A stretch of DNA of 64,000 nt from an uncultured Prevotellaceae bacterium (GTDB lineage: Bacteria; Bacteroidota; Bacteroidia; Bacteroidales; Bacteroidaceae), in contig ONLL01000007.1 of NCBI GenBank assembly GCA_900318685.1, forward strand, positions 98,061 to 162,060, in the 5' to 3' direction. Positions 45,399 to 53,756 of the stretch are shown here, piece after piece. Under the pieces are notes generated by a model that was given only the letters and a program-made list of their open reading frames with translations, ran no database searches and had not been told where the DNA came from. The translations under genes and the position numbers were made by a program. Each line of letters starts with the position of its first letter. The stretch's first letter is position 1.

Positions 45399-48300
45399 AT
45401 GAAAAAGTTCTTAATAATAGCTATTATGCATTGCTTGTTCTTGCAGGCAGTGGCTTATACGTATTTGGATAATAATGGTATTAGATGGCAATTCACCTGG
45501 ATTGGAGATCCTGGTGCGGAAAATATTCAGTTCTATGAATATCCAAATCTTTCATACTCCACCAATATAAAGATTCCTGAGGAAGTGTACGTTTCCGGGG
45601 GTTATTGGCCCGTAGTGAGCATTGCTGAGTCTGCTTTCAAAAATTACACTTTGATGACAGGCGTAACAATTCCCAGTAGTATGGAGAAAATTGGTGCGTC
45701 AGCATTCTATGGATGTACTGGGCTAACGAGTGTAACCATTCCTTTGAAAGTAAGTGAAATAGGCACCTCAGCATTCCGTGGATGTTCTGGACTGTCCACA
45801 GTGACTATCAATAGCAAAACCTTTATGTCAAAAGATTTTGATCCTTTTCAAAATCTTCTTTTTATTTTTGGCAATCAAGTGAAACAATATAACCTAGCTA
45901 ATGGAATAGACTATATTGGCAATCATGCATTCTCTAGTTGTACTGGTCTAAGTTCTGTGACCTCACAAGCTAAAAAGATTGGAGAAGGAGCTTTCTCTGG
46001 TTGTACTAACCTAACTAGCGTAACTTTTTCTATCTTTCTAAGTGAAATTAATAGTTATGCTTTTTATAATTGTTCTTCTTTGACTAGTGTGGTCATCCCG
46101 AAATATGTGAAAAGTATCGGACAGTATGCGTATTCTGGCTGTACTAATCTTACAAGCATCTCGGTAGATTCCGACAATAGTATCTTTGATTCTCGTAATA
46201 ACTGTAACGCTATCATTGAAACAGCTTCCAATACGTTAATTACTGGTTGCAAAACTACGGTCATTCCAAATACAGTAACAAGCATTGGGGAAAATGCATT
46301 TGAAAATTGCTCTGATTTGAGAAGTATCACTATCCCAAAGTCTGTGACGAGCATCAGGGATTATGCTTTCAGAGGATGCAATAATTTAACTACTGTTTGC
46401 GTAAGACGTAATGTCCCCGTTGATATCACAGCAGATGTGTTCACCAATCGAGCCAACGCTACACTCTATGTTCCTTATGGTAGTTTGGCGGAATATCAGG
46501 TTGCCGACTATTGGAAAGAATTCCAAGAGATTGTAGAAATGCCGGCCATTTTATCTATTGAGGACTTCAGCATCAGTGCAGGAGAAACGAAAGAAATGCT
46601 TATTGACCTGAACAATCCTGACACAGAAGCTACCTTGGTGCAGTTTGACTTGCGGCTACCGACGGGACTTTCCATCGCAATGGAGAATGGTGAACCAATC
46701 GTAGACATTGCTGGACGAACTACTTGGAGGAAACATTCTTTGCAGGCAAATGATTTAGGAGGCGTTACTCGTTTCCTCTTGGCATCAAATTCTAATGCAG
46801 TGATTACTGGTACCAGTGGCGCAATTATCAGCATTATGCTAATGGCCGGAAGCAATTTCAATGGAGGTGCCATCACACTGGAAGAACAGTTGATAGTAGC
46901 CCCCGATGCCAGCGAAACGTATCCTGATGATTACACATACAGTATTGTCGCTGGTAGTGTGCCACCAGCTAATAACATCATTTTTGCAGATGCTGCCGTC
47001 AAGGCTCTCTGTGTGGAAAACTGGGACACCAATGGTGACGGCGAACTGAGCGAGGACGAGGCTGCCGCCGTTACAGATATTGGTACGGTATTCCAAAACA
47101 ACACCCAGATAACGTCGTTCGATGAAATATCGTATTTTACGGGGCTAACTTCCATCGCAAGCCAAGCATTCAATGGATGTACTGGCCTTACCTCAATCAC
47201 TATACCAGAAAACATCACATCCATAGGCATGGGTGCTTTCAAAGATTGTACAGGCCTGACAAAGGCAGAGTTTGCCAGCATAGAGGATTTGTGCAGTATG
47301 GTTTTTGAGGATTATGGTGCTAATCCTCTGGTTAATGCTCATCATCTTTATATTAATGGAGAAGAGATAACAGAATTGGTTATTCCAAATAGCGTCACAA
47401 CTATCGGCACCTTCGCCTTTAGGGGTTGCAGTAGCCTGACAAGTGCCACTATCCCCAATAATGTGACAGAAATTGGCGATGGTATTTTTTCTGACTGTAC
47501 GGCCCTTGCTTCTGTATCTCTTCCAGAAAATTTAACCAAGATAAGCGTTGGTATGTTTTATGGATGTAAGAACTTGGCCTCAATAATCATCCCTGAGGGC
47601 GTGATCAGCATCGGCAGGAATGCTTTCTATGGTTGCTCCAGCCTGACATCCTTGACCATCCCTGAGGGCGTGACCAGCATTGAAGATCTAACTTTCTTTG
47701 GTTGCTCCAGCCTGACATCCTTGACCATCCCTGAGGGCGTGACCAGCATCGGCTCTTCTGCTTTCCGTGATTGCTCCAGCCTGACATTCTTGACCATCCC
47801 TGAGGGCGTGACCATCATCAGCGGAGCTGCTTTCAAGGGTTGCTCCAGCCTGACATCCTTGACCATCCCTGAGGGCGTGACCAGCATCGGCTTAGAAGCT
47901 TTCAATGGATGCTCCAGCCTGACATCCTTGACCATCCCTGAGGGCGTGACCAGCATCGGCTCTTCTGCTTTCAATGGATGCTCCAGCCTGACATCAGTAT
48001 ATGTTAAAATGGAGACACCACCAGCGATTAAGTCGACAGTATTCAGCAATCGTGCAAACGCTACGCTCTACGTCCCCTATGGTTGCAGTGAAGCCTATGA
48101 AGCAACAGCCTATTGGAACGAATTCAAGAAAATTGTAGAGATGGGGGCACCTGAAACGGACATTGCTGCTAAGGTAGGTATGGTGCTGCCATGGGGCACT
48201 GAACAAGCGTGGGAGATGAAGTATATGTTCTTTGTGGGTACCGACAGTGAGCCTGAGGCTGATGGTTCAGGGCATGCCTGGTATGAAGAAGAGTACGATG

Positions 48301-50504
48301 ATGAAAGCTGGGAGACGCTGAGCGGTCCCATTGCCAATATAAGTGACTGGTTCTCCTCAGTGAATACGCTATGGAATACTGAAGGGCACGAAAGCAGCAG
48401 CTACTGCCTGCGCCGCACCTTCCACATGGACCAGGTGGACGAACAGGGATATACTTTCCTATCCCAGCATGATGACGACCTAAAGGTGTGGATCAACGGC
48501 GAGCTGGTGGTTGACGCCGGCTTTGACGGCACTCTGCAATGTCACCACATTCCCGCCTCTCTATTCCATGAGGGCGAAAATACGTTGGCCATATCTGTCA
48601 ATGACTTTGGCGGAGAGGCATTCCTTGACTATAGCCTAGGCCGTCTGTTCTTCCTGCAGAACGTGGAGACGGGGAAATATCTGAATGCCGGCAATGAGTG
48701 GGGCACGCACGCCGTATTGGCTGACGAGCCGTTGCCCGTGCAACTATACAAACAGCTCGATGGCAGCTATACCATCTTCTTCCCTGTGAGAAGCTATAAT
48801 CTGCATCTGCTGTTCAGGGATGAAGGCAAGAGTAATGTTTTTGTGGACTACAATGGACAGGATGCACCAGCGAGTCCCTACTGGACGATCACCGATGCAG
48901 GCAATGGCAACTACTACATCCAGATGCTGAACGAATCAGATACTTATCTGGGCAATGATCCTGATAGGGAACCTGATAATGATGTGGATGGCGATGTTAC
49001 AAGTGGCAAGAATATCACTTGGACGCTGGTGCCCGAAGGTTTGCACACCCAAGCTCAGGCTGAGCGGCTGCAGGAGCTCATTACTCAGGCCAACGCCCTG
49101 CATATAGACACCAATAAAGCACAAGCTGTCCTCGATGACGAGAACTCTACCTATACTGAGATGCTTGCACAGATCCTTCAGGTAGATGGATGGATTAATG
49201 AGGGTATTTGGTTTGAGGATGAGAAGGTGAAGGAACTGTGTGTTGCTAATTGGGACCGCAACGAAGACGGTGAGCTGAGCAGGATCGAGGCAGGAACTGT
49301 GGCTGATCTTGGTGAGGTGTTCAAAGGTAATACGGAAATTACGTCGTTCAACGAGTTGCAGTACTTCACTAGGTTGACAAGCATCAGCGATGAGGCTTTT
49401 TCTCATTGTTCATCACTTGAAACAGTGGTTCTTCCGTCAACGGCCATTATGGGCGAAAAGATGTTTGAAGACTGTTCCAGCCTAAAGTCTGTCACTTTCC
49501 TCAGTGGCGACCCAGGTGAGAAGCACTTCGCCAACAACTTTCAGGGATGCCCCGACGATGTGTTGTTCGTCATTCCCGAAGGCACGGCAGAGAGTTACCT
49601 GAAGAGAGGCTACCGCAACCTTTCGGACAAGGGCGCTCTGGGCAAGGTGAGGGAATTGTTTGAGAACCAGGTGAACCGCATTTCAAATGACATTGTCGCG
49701 AATGTCGCAGATGGCGACAAGGATGCATTGAACGCAGCTATTAGCGCAGCCAGAGAGATTGTGGAGACTGCAGAAGACTACATGACCATTTACCAGCAGA
49801 TTGATGCTATCAAGGATGCTGCCAAGGCTTACCTCGCCACGGCGGCGCTGACCGAGGATCTTGACGTGACAGGTGCCATGATTACCAATCCCGACAATGA
49901 CTACTTCGACATCGGTTGGACCATCGGATTCCTTGGAATGAACAATGGCTGGCAGAATGCTAATTATTCTAACGAAGACTGCACTATAGATTCATTTGTG
50001 GAAAGCTGGAGACCGGGCGAAGCGTTGAGCGATGGCCGACATTCGCAGACCATTAAGAATTTGCCTGCTGGTAAGTATCGTCTGGATGTCAAGGCCATCG
50101 CCACTTGGCAGGATGACCCTGAGCAAGAGGTAACGGGTGTCTGCTTATTCATGGGTGACCAAAGTACACCTTTGGCTACTGCTAACGAGAAGCCGCAATT
50201 CTTTTCCGTAGAGTTCACCAATGAAGAGACTCAGGACGTTGAGATTGGCCTGAAGGTAGAGAACACCACAGCCAACTGGGTGGCTCTCGATGACGTTCGC
50301 CTCTATCTCAGAGTCGGAAGACTCCCCGGCGATGCCAACGGCGACGGCTATGTCACCATCGCGGATGTCATGGCTGTGGTGGACTACATCCTCGGTAATA
50401 CACCAAAGGACTTCGACTTCGATGCTGCTAATGTCAACAATGATGAAGTCATCACCATTGCTGATGCCGTGAGTCTGGTGAAAATGATCCTGGAAATGCC
50501 GTAA
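45399..50504 (+). CDS. Giant secreted LRR protein with internal cohesin-like, galactose-binding-like and dockerin-like modules
   Basis: 1701 residues with signal peptide (MKKFLIIAIMHCLFLQAV). Order: LRR_5 (about 55-375), cohesin-like jelly-roll (about 381-521; SIEDFSISAGETKEMLIDL, VQFDLRLPTGLSI), EF-hand-like loop at 542 (WDTNGDGELSEDEAAAV), LRR_5 including six near-identical 23-residue repeats (about 746-868), a GH2-type galactose-binding-like domain (about 925-1090; DDDLKVWINGELVV), a helical FIVAR-like stretch (about 1205-1270), a second EF-hand-like loop at 1285 and a short LRR block, a jelly-roll (about 1487-1635), and a dockerin-like tail (about 1643-1701; GDANGDGYVTIADVMAVVDY). Such a chain could serve as a scaffold binding both glycans and dockerin-bearing partners; that is inference. 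A strong terminator follows. Confidence 0.9.
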   Translation: MKKFLIIAIMHCLFLQAVAYTYLDNNGIRWQFTWIGDPGAENIQFYEYPNLSYSTNIKIPEEVYVSGGYWPVVSIAESAFKNYTLMTGVTIPSSMEKIGASAFYGCTGLTSVTIPLKVSEIGTSAFRGCSGLSTVTINSKTFMSKDFDPFQNLLFIFGNQVKQYNLANGIDYIGNHAFSSCTGLSSVTSQAKKIGEGAFSGCTNLTSVTFSIFLSEINSYAFYNCSSLTSVVIPKYVKSIGQYAYSGCTNLTSISVDSDNSIFDSRNNCNAIIETASNTLITGCKTTVIPNTVTSIGENAFENCSDLRSITIPKSVTSIRDYAFRGCNNLTTVCVRRNVPVDITADVFTNRANATLYVPYGSLAEYQVADYWKEFQEIVEMPAILSIEDFSISAGETKEMLIDLNNPDTEATLVQFDLRLPTGLSIAMENGEPIVDIAGRTTWRKHSLQANDLGGVTRFLLASNSNAVITGTSGAIISIMLMAGSNFNGGAITLEEQLIVAPDASETYPDDYTYSIVAGSVPPANNIIFADAAVKALCVENWDTNGDGELSEDEAAAVTDIGTVFQNNTQITSFDEISYFTGLTSIASQAFNGCTGLTSITIPENITSIGMGAFKDCTGLTKAEFASIEDLCSMVFEDYGANPLVNAHHLYINGEEITELVIPNSVTTIGTFAFRGCSSLTSATIPNNVTEIGDGIFSDCTALASVSLPENLTKISVGMFYGCKNLASIIIPEGVISIGRNAFYGCSSLTSLTIPEGVTSIEDLTFFGCSSLTSLTIPEGVTSIGSSAFRDCSSLTFLTIPEGVTIISGAAFKGCSSLTSLTIPEGVTSIGLEAFNGCSSLTSLTIPEGVTSIGSSAFNGCSSLTSVYVKMETPPAIKSTVFSNRANATLYVPYGCSEAYEATAYWNEFKKIVEMGAPETDIAAKVGMVLPWGTEQAWEMKYMFFVGTDSEPEADGSGHAWYEEEYDDESWETLSGPIANISDWFSSVNTLWNTEGHESSSYCLRRTFHMDQVDEQGYTFLSQHDDDLKVWINGELVVDAGFDGTLQCHHIPASLFHEGENTLAISVNDFGGEAFLDYSLGRLFFLQNVETGKYLNAGNEWGTHAVLADEPLPVQLYKQLDGSYTIFFPVRSYNLHLLFRDEGKSNVFVDYNGQDAPASPYWTITDAGNGNYYIQMLNESDTYLGNDPDREPDNDVDGDVTSGKNITWTLVPEGLHTQAQAERLQELITQANALHIDTNKAQAVLDDENSTYTEMLAQILQVDGWINEGIWFEDEKVKELCVANWDRNEDGELSRIEAGTVADLGEVFKGNTEITSFNELQYFTRLTSISDEAFSHCSSLETVVLPSTAIMGEKMFEDCSSLKSVTFLSGDPGEKHFANNFQGCPDDVLFVIPEGTAESYLKRGYRNLSDKGALGKVRELFENQVNRISNDIVANVADGDKDALNAAISAAREIVETAEDYMTIYQQIDAIKDAAKAYLATAALTEDLDVTGAMITNPDNDYFDIGWTIGFLGMNNGWQNANYSNEDCTIDSFVESWRPGEALSDGRHSQTIKNLPAGKYRLDVKAIATWQDDPEQEVTGVCLFMGDQSTPLATANEKPQFFSVEFTNEETQDVEIGLKVENTTANWVALDDVRLYLRVGRLPGDANGDGYVTIADVMAVVDYILGNTPKDFDFDAANVNNDEVITIADAVSLVKMILEMP
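47634..48000. repeat. 69-bp tandem repeat, six copies in the LRR coding region
   Basis: tgctccagcctgac begins copies at 47634, 47703, 47772, 47841, 47910 and 47979, an exact 69-bp (23-codon) period. The copies are nearly identical through tgaccatccctgagggcgtgacc and vary only in the codons around the AF position. The last copy diverges after the start. Confidence 0.95.
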
Positions 50505-50528
50505 AGGGACACTTTATCGTGCTGTAGA

Positions 50529-50560
50529 GCCGTTCTTGAATACGTCCAAGAACGGCTTTA
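50529..50560 (+). terminator. Terminator after the giant LRR gene
   Basis: gccgttcttg (50529-50538) pairs perfectly with caagaacggc (50547-50556), followed by tttat. Confidence 0.8.
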
Positions 50561-50591
50561 TAATTGTTTCACAAATAAAAGCAGTAAAATG

Positions 50592-50623
50592 TTTGGCAGA
50601 GACGGAAATATTGATTAACTTTG
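50592..50623 (+). promoter_or_regulatory. Bacteroidota promoter for the methylmalonyl-CoA operon
   Basis: TTTG (50592-50595), a 20-bp spacer, then TAACTTTG (50616-50623), 33 bp before the mce ATG. It is homologous over 60 bp to the ATPase promoter at 33415-33474. Confidence 0.85.
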
Positions 50624-50655
50624 CAGCAGATTTTTAAGCTTAAACTTTTAATGAT

Positions 50656-51066
50656 ATGAAAATTTCACACATTGAGCATCTGGGTATTGCTGTCCAGAGC
50701 ATTGAAGAGAGCCTGCCGTTCTTCACTGACGTGCTGGGGCTGGAGTGTTATGCAACTGAAGTAGTAGAGGACCAGAAAGTGAAGACCGCCTTCCTGAAGT
50801 GTGGCGAGGTGAAGCTGGAGCTGCTGGAGCCGACAAGTCCTGAGAGCACCATCCAGAAGTGGCTGGACAAGGGCAACAAGGGTGTGCATCACGTGGCTTT
50901 CTGCATCGAGGATGGCGTTGCCAATGCCTTGGCTGAGGTTGGTGAGAAGGGCGTTCGCCTGATCGACCAGGCTCCTCGCAAGGGTGCTGAGGGTCTGAAC
51001 ATCGCTTTCCTGCATCCGAAGAGCACCTGTGGTATCCTGACGGAGCTTTGCGAACATCCAGAGTGA
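50656..51066 (+). CDS. mce: Methylmalonyl-CoA epimerase
   Basis: 136 residues, the usual size for this vicinal-oxygen-chelate fold enzyme, which interconverts (2R)- and (2S)-methylmalonyl-CoA in the cytoplasm. Seen are IEHLGIAVQSIEESLPFF (first metal His), VKLELLEPTSPEST (metal Glu), GVHHVAFCIED (second metal His) and the end FLHPKSTCGILTELCE (Glu). It is the first gene of the methylmalonyl-CoA operon with a consensus promoter. In Bacteroidota this feeds the succinate-to-propionate branch with MmdA. The next gene, 45 bp on, is not metabolic. Confidence 0.96.
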   Translation: MKISHIEHLGIAVQSIEESLPFFTDVLGLECYATEVVEDQKVKTAFLKCGEVKLELLEPTSPESTIQKWLDKGNKGVHHVAFCIEDGVANALAEVGEKGVRLIDQAPRKGAEGLNIAFLHPKSTCGILTELCEHPE

Positions 51067-51111
51067 TTTGACAATTAGACTATTGCACCATTTTACAATT
51101 GCCGTCTGCTC

Positions 51112-51489
51112 GTGAACGAGGGAGAACTGAAAGACAGATTTAAGAAGTTCTCTGTTCGGATTATCAGGCTGGTGGATAACATGCCAAATACCCTCTCAGG
51201 CAGAGCAATAGCATCGCAAATAGTGAGGTCAGGCACATCACCAGCGGCAAACTATAGGGCAGCTTGCATCGGCAAGTCTGGCAAAGACTTCTTGAACAAG
51301 TTGAAAATGGTGGAAGAGGAACTTGATGAGACTAGTCATTGGCTTGAGGTAATCATGGAAACTAACATGCTTCCAGAGAGCAGAGTAAAAGACTTGTATG
51401 AGGAGAGTATCGCTTTACTTAAAATCATAGTCAGTTCAATAGTTTCTACAAGAAAGTATCTATCTAGCAATAGTGAAATAGTAAAATAG
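51112..51489 (+). CDS. Four-helix-bundle protein (S23/23S-rRNA intervening-protein family)
   Basis: 125 residues from a GTG at 51112. The family pattern is clear: LSGRAIASQIVRSGTSPAANY, then a helix with GKDFLNKLKMVEEELDETSHWLE, then ESIALLKIIVSSI. Relatives are encoded in rRNA intervening sequences, as stand-alone genes and, in related Avd form, in diversity-generating retroelements; a biochemical role is poorly defined. No reverse transcriptase is nearby. The flanks (51067-51105 and 51480-51508) are rich in acaatt and agtaaa words like the spacer at 57478-57512. The gene separates mce from mmdA, which I expect to be adjacent in relatives, so it looks like an insertion. Confidence 0.88.
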   Translation: MNEGELKDRFKKFSVRIIRLVDNMPNTLSGRAIASQIVRSGTSPAANYRAACIGKSGKDFLNKLKMVEEELDETSHWLEVIMETNMLPESRVKDLYEESIALLKIIVSSIVSTRKYLSSNSEIVK

Positions 51490-51510
51490 TAAATTAGTAC
51501 AATAAAAAAG

Positions 51511-53076
51511 ATGACAAAGCAATTAGAAAAGATCAAACAGCTGATAGCTAATCGCGAGAAGGCTCGTCTGGGCGGCGGCGAGAAAGCCATCCAGAAACAG
51601 CATGAGCGTGGTAAGTATACTGCTCGCGAGCGTATTGACATGCTCCTCGACGAGGGCTCGTTCGAGGAGTACGACATGTTCAAGGAGCACCGCTGCCACA
51701 ACTTCGGCATGGAGAAGAAGCAGTTCCCTGGCGACGGCGTGGTGGCTGGTAGCGGCACTATCGACGGCCGCCTGGTGTTCGTCTTTGCACAGGACTTCAC
51801 GGTTCATGCCGGTTCTCTGTCTGAGACTATGAGCCAGAAGATTTGCAAGGTGATGGATATGGCCATGAAGATGGGAGCTCCCGTCATCGGCATCAACGAC
51901 TCGGGCGGCGCCCGTATCCAGGAAGGTATCAACGCTCTGGCCGGCTATGCCGAGATCTTCGAGCGCAACATCCTGGCCTCTGGCGTCATTCCTCAGATCA
52001 GCGGTATCTTCGGCCCCTGCGCTGGTGGTGCTGTGTATAGCCCTGCCCTGACCGACTTCACGCTGATGATGGAGAACACCAGCTATATGTTCCTCACTGG
52101 CCCGAAGGTGGTGAAGACCGTCACGGGCGAGGATATCGACCAGGAGCACCTCGGCGGTGCCTCCGTGCATGCCACGAAGAGCGGCGTGACCCATTTCACG
52201 GCCAAGACCGAGGAGGAGGGCATCCAGATGCTGAAGACCCTGCTGAGCTATATCCCCTCGAACAATATGGAGGTGGCTCCCCGTCGTAAGTGCGACGACC
52301 CCATCAACCGTATGGAGGACATGCTCAACGAGATCATTCCTGAGAACCCCAACGAGGCCTACGACATGTATAAGGTCATCGCATCGGTGGTGGACAATGG
52401 CGAGTTCTTCGAGGTGCAGCCTAAGTTCGCAAAGAACATCATCGTGGGCTTCGCCCGCTTCAACGGACAGAGCGTGGGTATCGTCGCCAACCAGCCTTCG
52501 TGCTATGCCGGCGTGCTCGACGTGAACGCCTCGCGCAAGGGTGCCCGCTTCGTTCGCTTCTGCGACGCTTTCAATATCCCCATCGTGTCGCTGGTCGACG
52601 TTCCTGGATTCCTGCCCGGCACAGGTCAGGAGTACAATGCCGTCATCCTGCACGGTGCTCAGCTGCTGTATGCCTATGGTGAGGCCACAGTGCCCAAGAT
52701 CACCGTCACCCTGCGCAAGTCGTATGGTGGTTCGCACATCGTGATGGGTGCCAAGCAGCTGCATACCGACCTGAACTACGCATGGCCCTCGGCTGAGATT
52801 GCCGTGATGGGTGCCGCTGGTGCCGCTGCCGTGCTCTATGCCAAGGAAGCCAAGGCCAAGAAGGAGGCCGGCGAGGATGTGCGTGCCTTCATCGCTGAGA
52901 AGGAGGACGAGTACAACGAGCTCTTCGCTAATCCCTATCAGGCTGCCAAGTATGGCTATATCGACGATGTGATCGAGCCTCGCAACACCCGCTTCCGCAT
53001 CTGTCGCGGTCTGGCCCAGCTCGCCACTAAGCGCGATGCTCTGCCTGCCAAGAAGCATGGTAACATTCCAATGTAA
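51511..53076 (+). CDS. mmdA: Methylmalonyl-CoA decarboxylase alpha subunit / propionyl-CoA carboxylase beta-type carboxyltransferase
   Basis: 521 residues, typical for the family. It transfers the carboxyl group between methylmalonyl-CoA and biotin on the carrier protein encoded two genes downstream. Visible signatures: [101 protein letters not shown] and [16 protein letters not shown]. No biotin carboxylase gene is nearby, which fits a decarboxylase or transcarboxylation role better than ATP-driven carboxylation. The gene is followed after 6 bp by a 50-codon gene and then by the biotin carrier, so the three are one operon. Confidence 0.95.
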   Translation: MTKQLEKIKQLIANREKARLGGGEKAIQKQHERGKYTARERIDMLLDEGSFEEYDMFKEHRCHNFGMEKKQFPGDGVVAGSGTIDGRLVFVFAQDFTVHAGSLSETMSQKICKVMDMAMKMGAPVIGINDSGGARIQEGINALAGYAEIFERNILASGVIPQISGIFGPCAGGAVYSPALTDFTLMMENTSYMFLTGPKVVKTVTGEDIDQEHLGGASVHATKSGVTHFTAKTEEEGIQMLKTLLSYIPSNNMEVAPRRKCDDPINRMEDMLNEIIPENPNEAYDMYKVIASVVDNGEFFEVQPKFAKNIIVGFARFNGQSVGIVANQPSCYAGVLDVNASRKGARFVRFCDAFNIPIVSLVDVPGFLPGTGQEYNAVILHGAQLLYAYGEATVPKITVTLRKSYGGSHIVMGAKQLHTDLNYAWPSAEIAVMGAAGAAAVLYAKEAKAKKEAGEDVRAFIAEKEDEYNELFANPYQAAKYGYIDDVIEPRNTRFRICRGLAQLATKRDALPAKKHGNIPM

Positions 53077-53082
53077 TAAACT

Positions 53083-53235
53083 ATGAAAGCAAACGAAGTT
53101 TATGCTGCCATTGCTCTTGCCCTACATGAGCACCTGGGAAATAATGTCCACGACGTGGAGCCCGGCATCATCACGATTGCCGAGCATCCCACGCAGTGGA
53201 ACGGCTATGCCCTGACCATGACAGCACACCCTTAA
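53083..53235 (+). CDS. 50-residue protein in the methylmalonyl-CoA decarboxylase operon
   Basis: ATG at 53083, TAA at 53233-53235; it reads MKANEVYAAIALALHEH, then GNNVHDVEPGIITIAEHPT, then QWNGYALTMTAHP. The ORF is full-length between mmdA (6-bp gap) and mmdC (11-bp gap). By position it corresponds to the small or gamma-type subunit of sodium-pump decarboxylases in relatives, and the pattern AAIxxALxxH-HDxExGxITI-W recalls the cytoplasmic end of those gamma-like proteins. It lacks any membrane helix. A linker between MmdA and the biotin carrier is plausible but inferred. Confidence 0.75.
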   Translation: MKANEVYAAIALALHEHLGNNVHDVEPGIITIAEHPTQWNGYALTMTAHP

Positions 53236-53246
53236 ATCACGAGAAC

Positions 53247-53675
53247 ATGAAAGAATACAAGTATACCATCAACGGAACGAAGTACGAGGTTGCCGTGGGC
53301 GACATCGAGGAGAACATCGTGACCGTCACCGTCAATGGTGAAGAATACAAGGTGGAGATGGAACTGCCTGCCGAGCCTGAGAAGAAGAAGCCTGTGCTGG
53401 GCAAGGCTGCTGCAGCCCCCGCTGAGGGTGAGCCTGCTGCCGAGAAGGCTCCTGTGAATGCCAACAATGCCGTGAAGGCTCCGCTGCCTGGCGTCATCAC
53501 TGAGGTGAATGTGCAGGTGGGCGACGAGGTTCAGGCCGGCGACACAGTGATCGTGCTCGAGGCTATGAAGATGGCCAATGCCCTTCAGGCCGACAAGGCT
53601 GGTAAGGTGACGGCTGTCTGCGTAAAGGTGGGTGAGACCGTCATGGAGGACGATCCCCTCGTGGTCATCGAGTAG
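53247..53675 (+). CDS. mmdC: Biotin carboxyl carrier protein of the decarboxylase
   Basis: 142 residues. The start is the ATG at 53247 (MKEYKYTING); an upstream TTG in frame at 53196 would run through the preceding gene. Residues 1-35 are a small beta domain, about 40-72 an Ala/Pro-rich flexible linker, and about 73-142 the biotinyl domain with the site EAMKM, whose Lys carries biotin. It shuttles CO2 between MmdA and a decarboxylase (normally the membrane beta subunit). A hairpin terminator follows directly and no oadB/mmdB gene is present here, unlike the arrangement I would expect in Bacteroides relatives. Confidence 0.95.
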   Translation: MKEYKYTINGTKYEVAVGDIEENIVTVTVNGEEYKVEMELPAEPEKKKPVLGKAAAAPAEGEPAAEKAPVNANNAVKAPLPGVITEVNVQVGDEVQAGDTVIVLEAMKMANALQADKAGKVTAVCVKVGETVMEDDPLVVIE

Positions 53676-53706
53676 GCCACCTCTGTTTTTTTACGATTAT
53701 CATAAA

Positions 53707-53738
53707 GGGCGTTGCAGTGAAAGCTGCGGCGCTCTTTT
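53707..53738 (+). terminator. Terminator after the biotin-carrier gene
   Basis: gggcgttgcag pairs with ctgcggcgctc allowing G-U pairs, followed by ttttgtt. Confidence 0.78.
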
Positions 53739-53756
53739 GTTATAAGTGCGCATTGC

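Noticed and set aside
47634-48000. Possible CRISPR or satellite array
   Set aside because: The 69-bp period is fully coding and corresponds to LRR units of the surrounding protein.
13049-50504. Polysaccharide utilisation locus
   Set aside because: No SusC/SusD pair, glycoside hydrolase or hybrid two-component regulator occurs in this region; dockerin-like tails alone are not enough.
51112-51489. Avd accessory protein of a diversity-generating retroelement
   Set aside because: No reverse transcriptase and no template/variable repeat pair is visible; the simpler S23/IVP-type label is kept.
51523-53058. 511-codon minus-strand frame opposite mmdA
   Set aside because: mmdA is certain on the + strand; the antisense frame is His/Leu/Val-rich without any family signature.
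53196-53246. TTG at 53196 as start of the biotin carrier
   Set aside because: It would overlap the 50-codon gene; the ATG at 53247 gives the normal family N-terminus.
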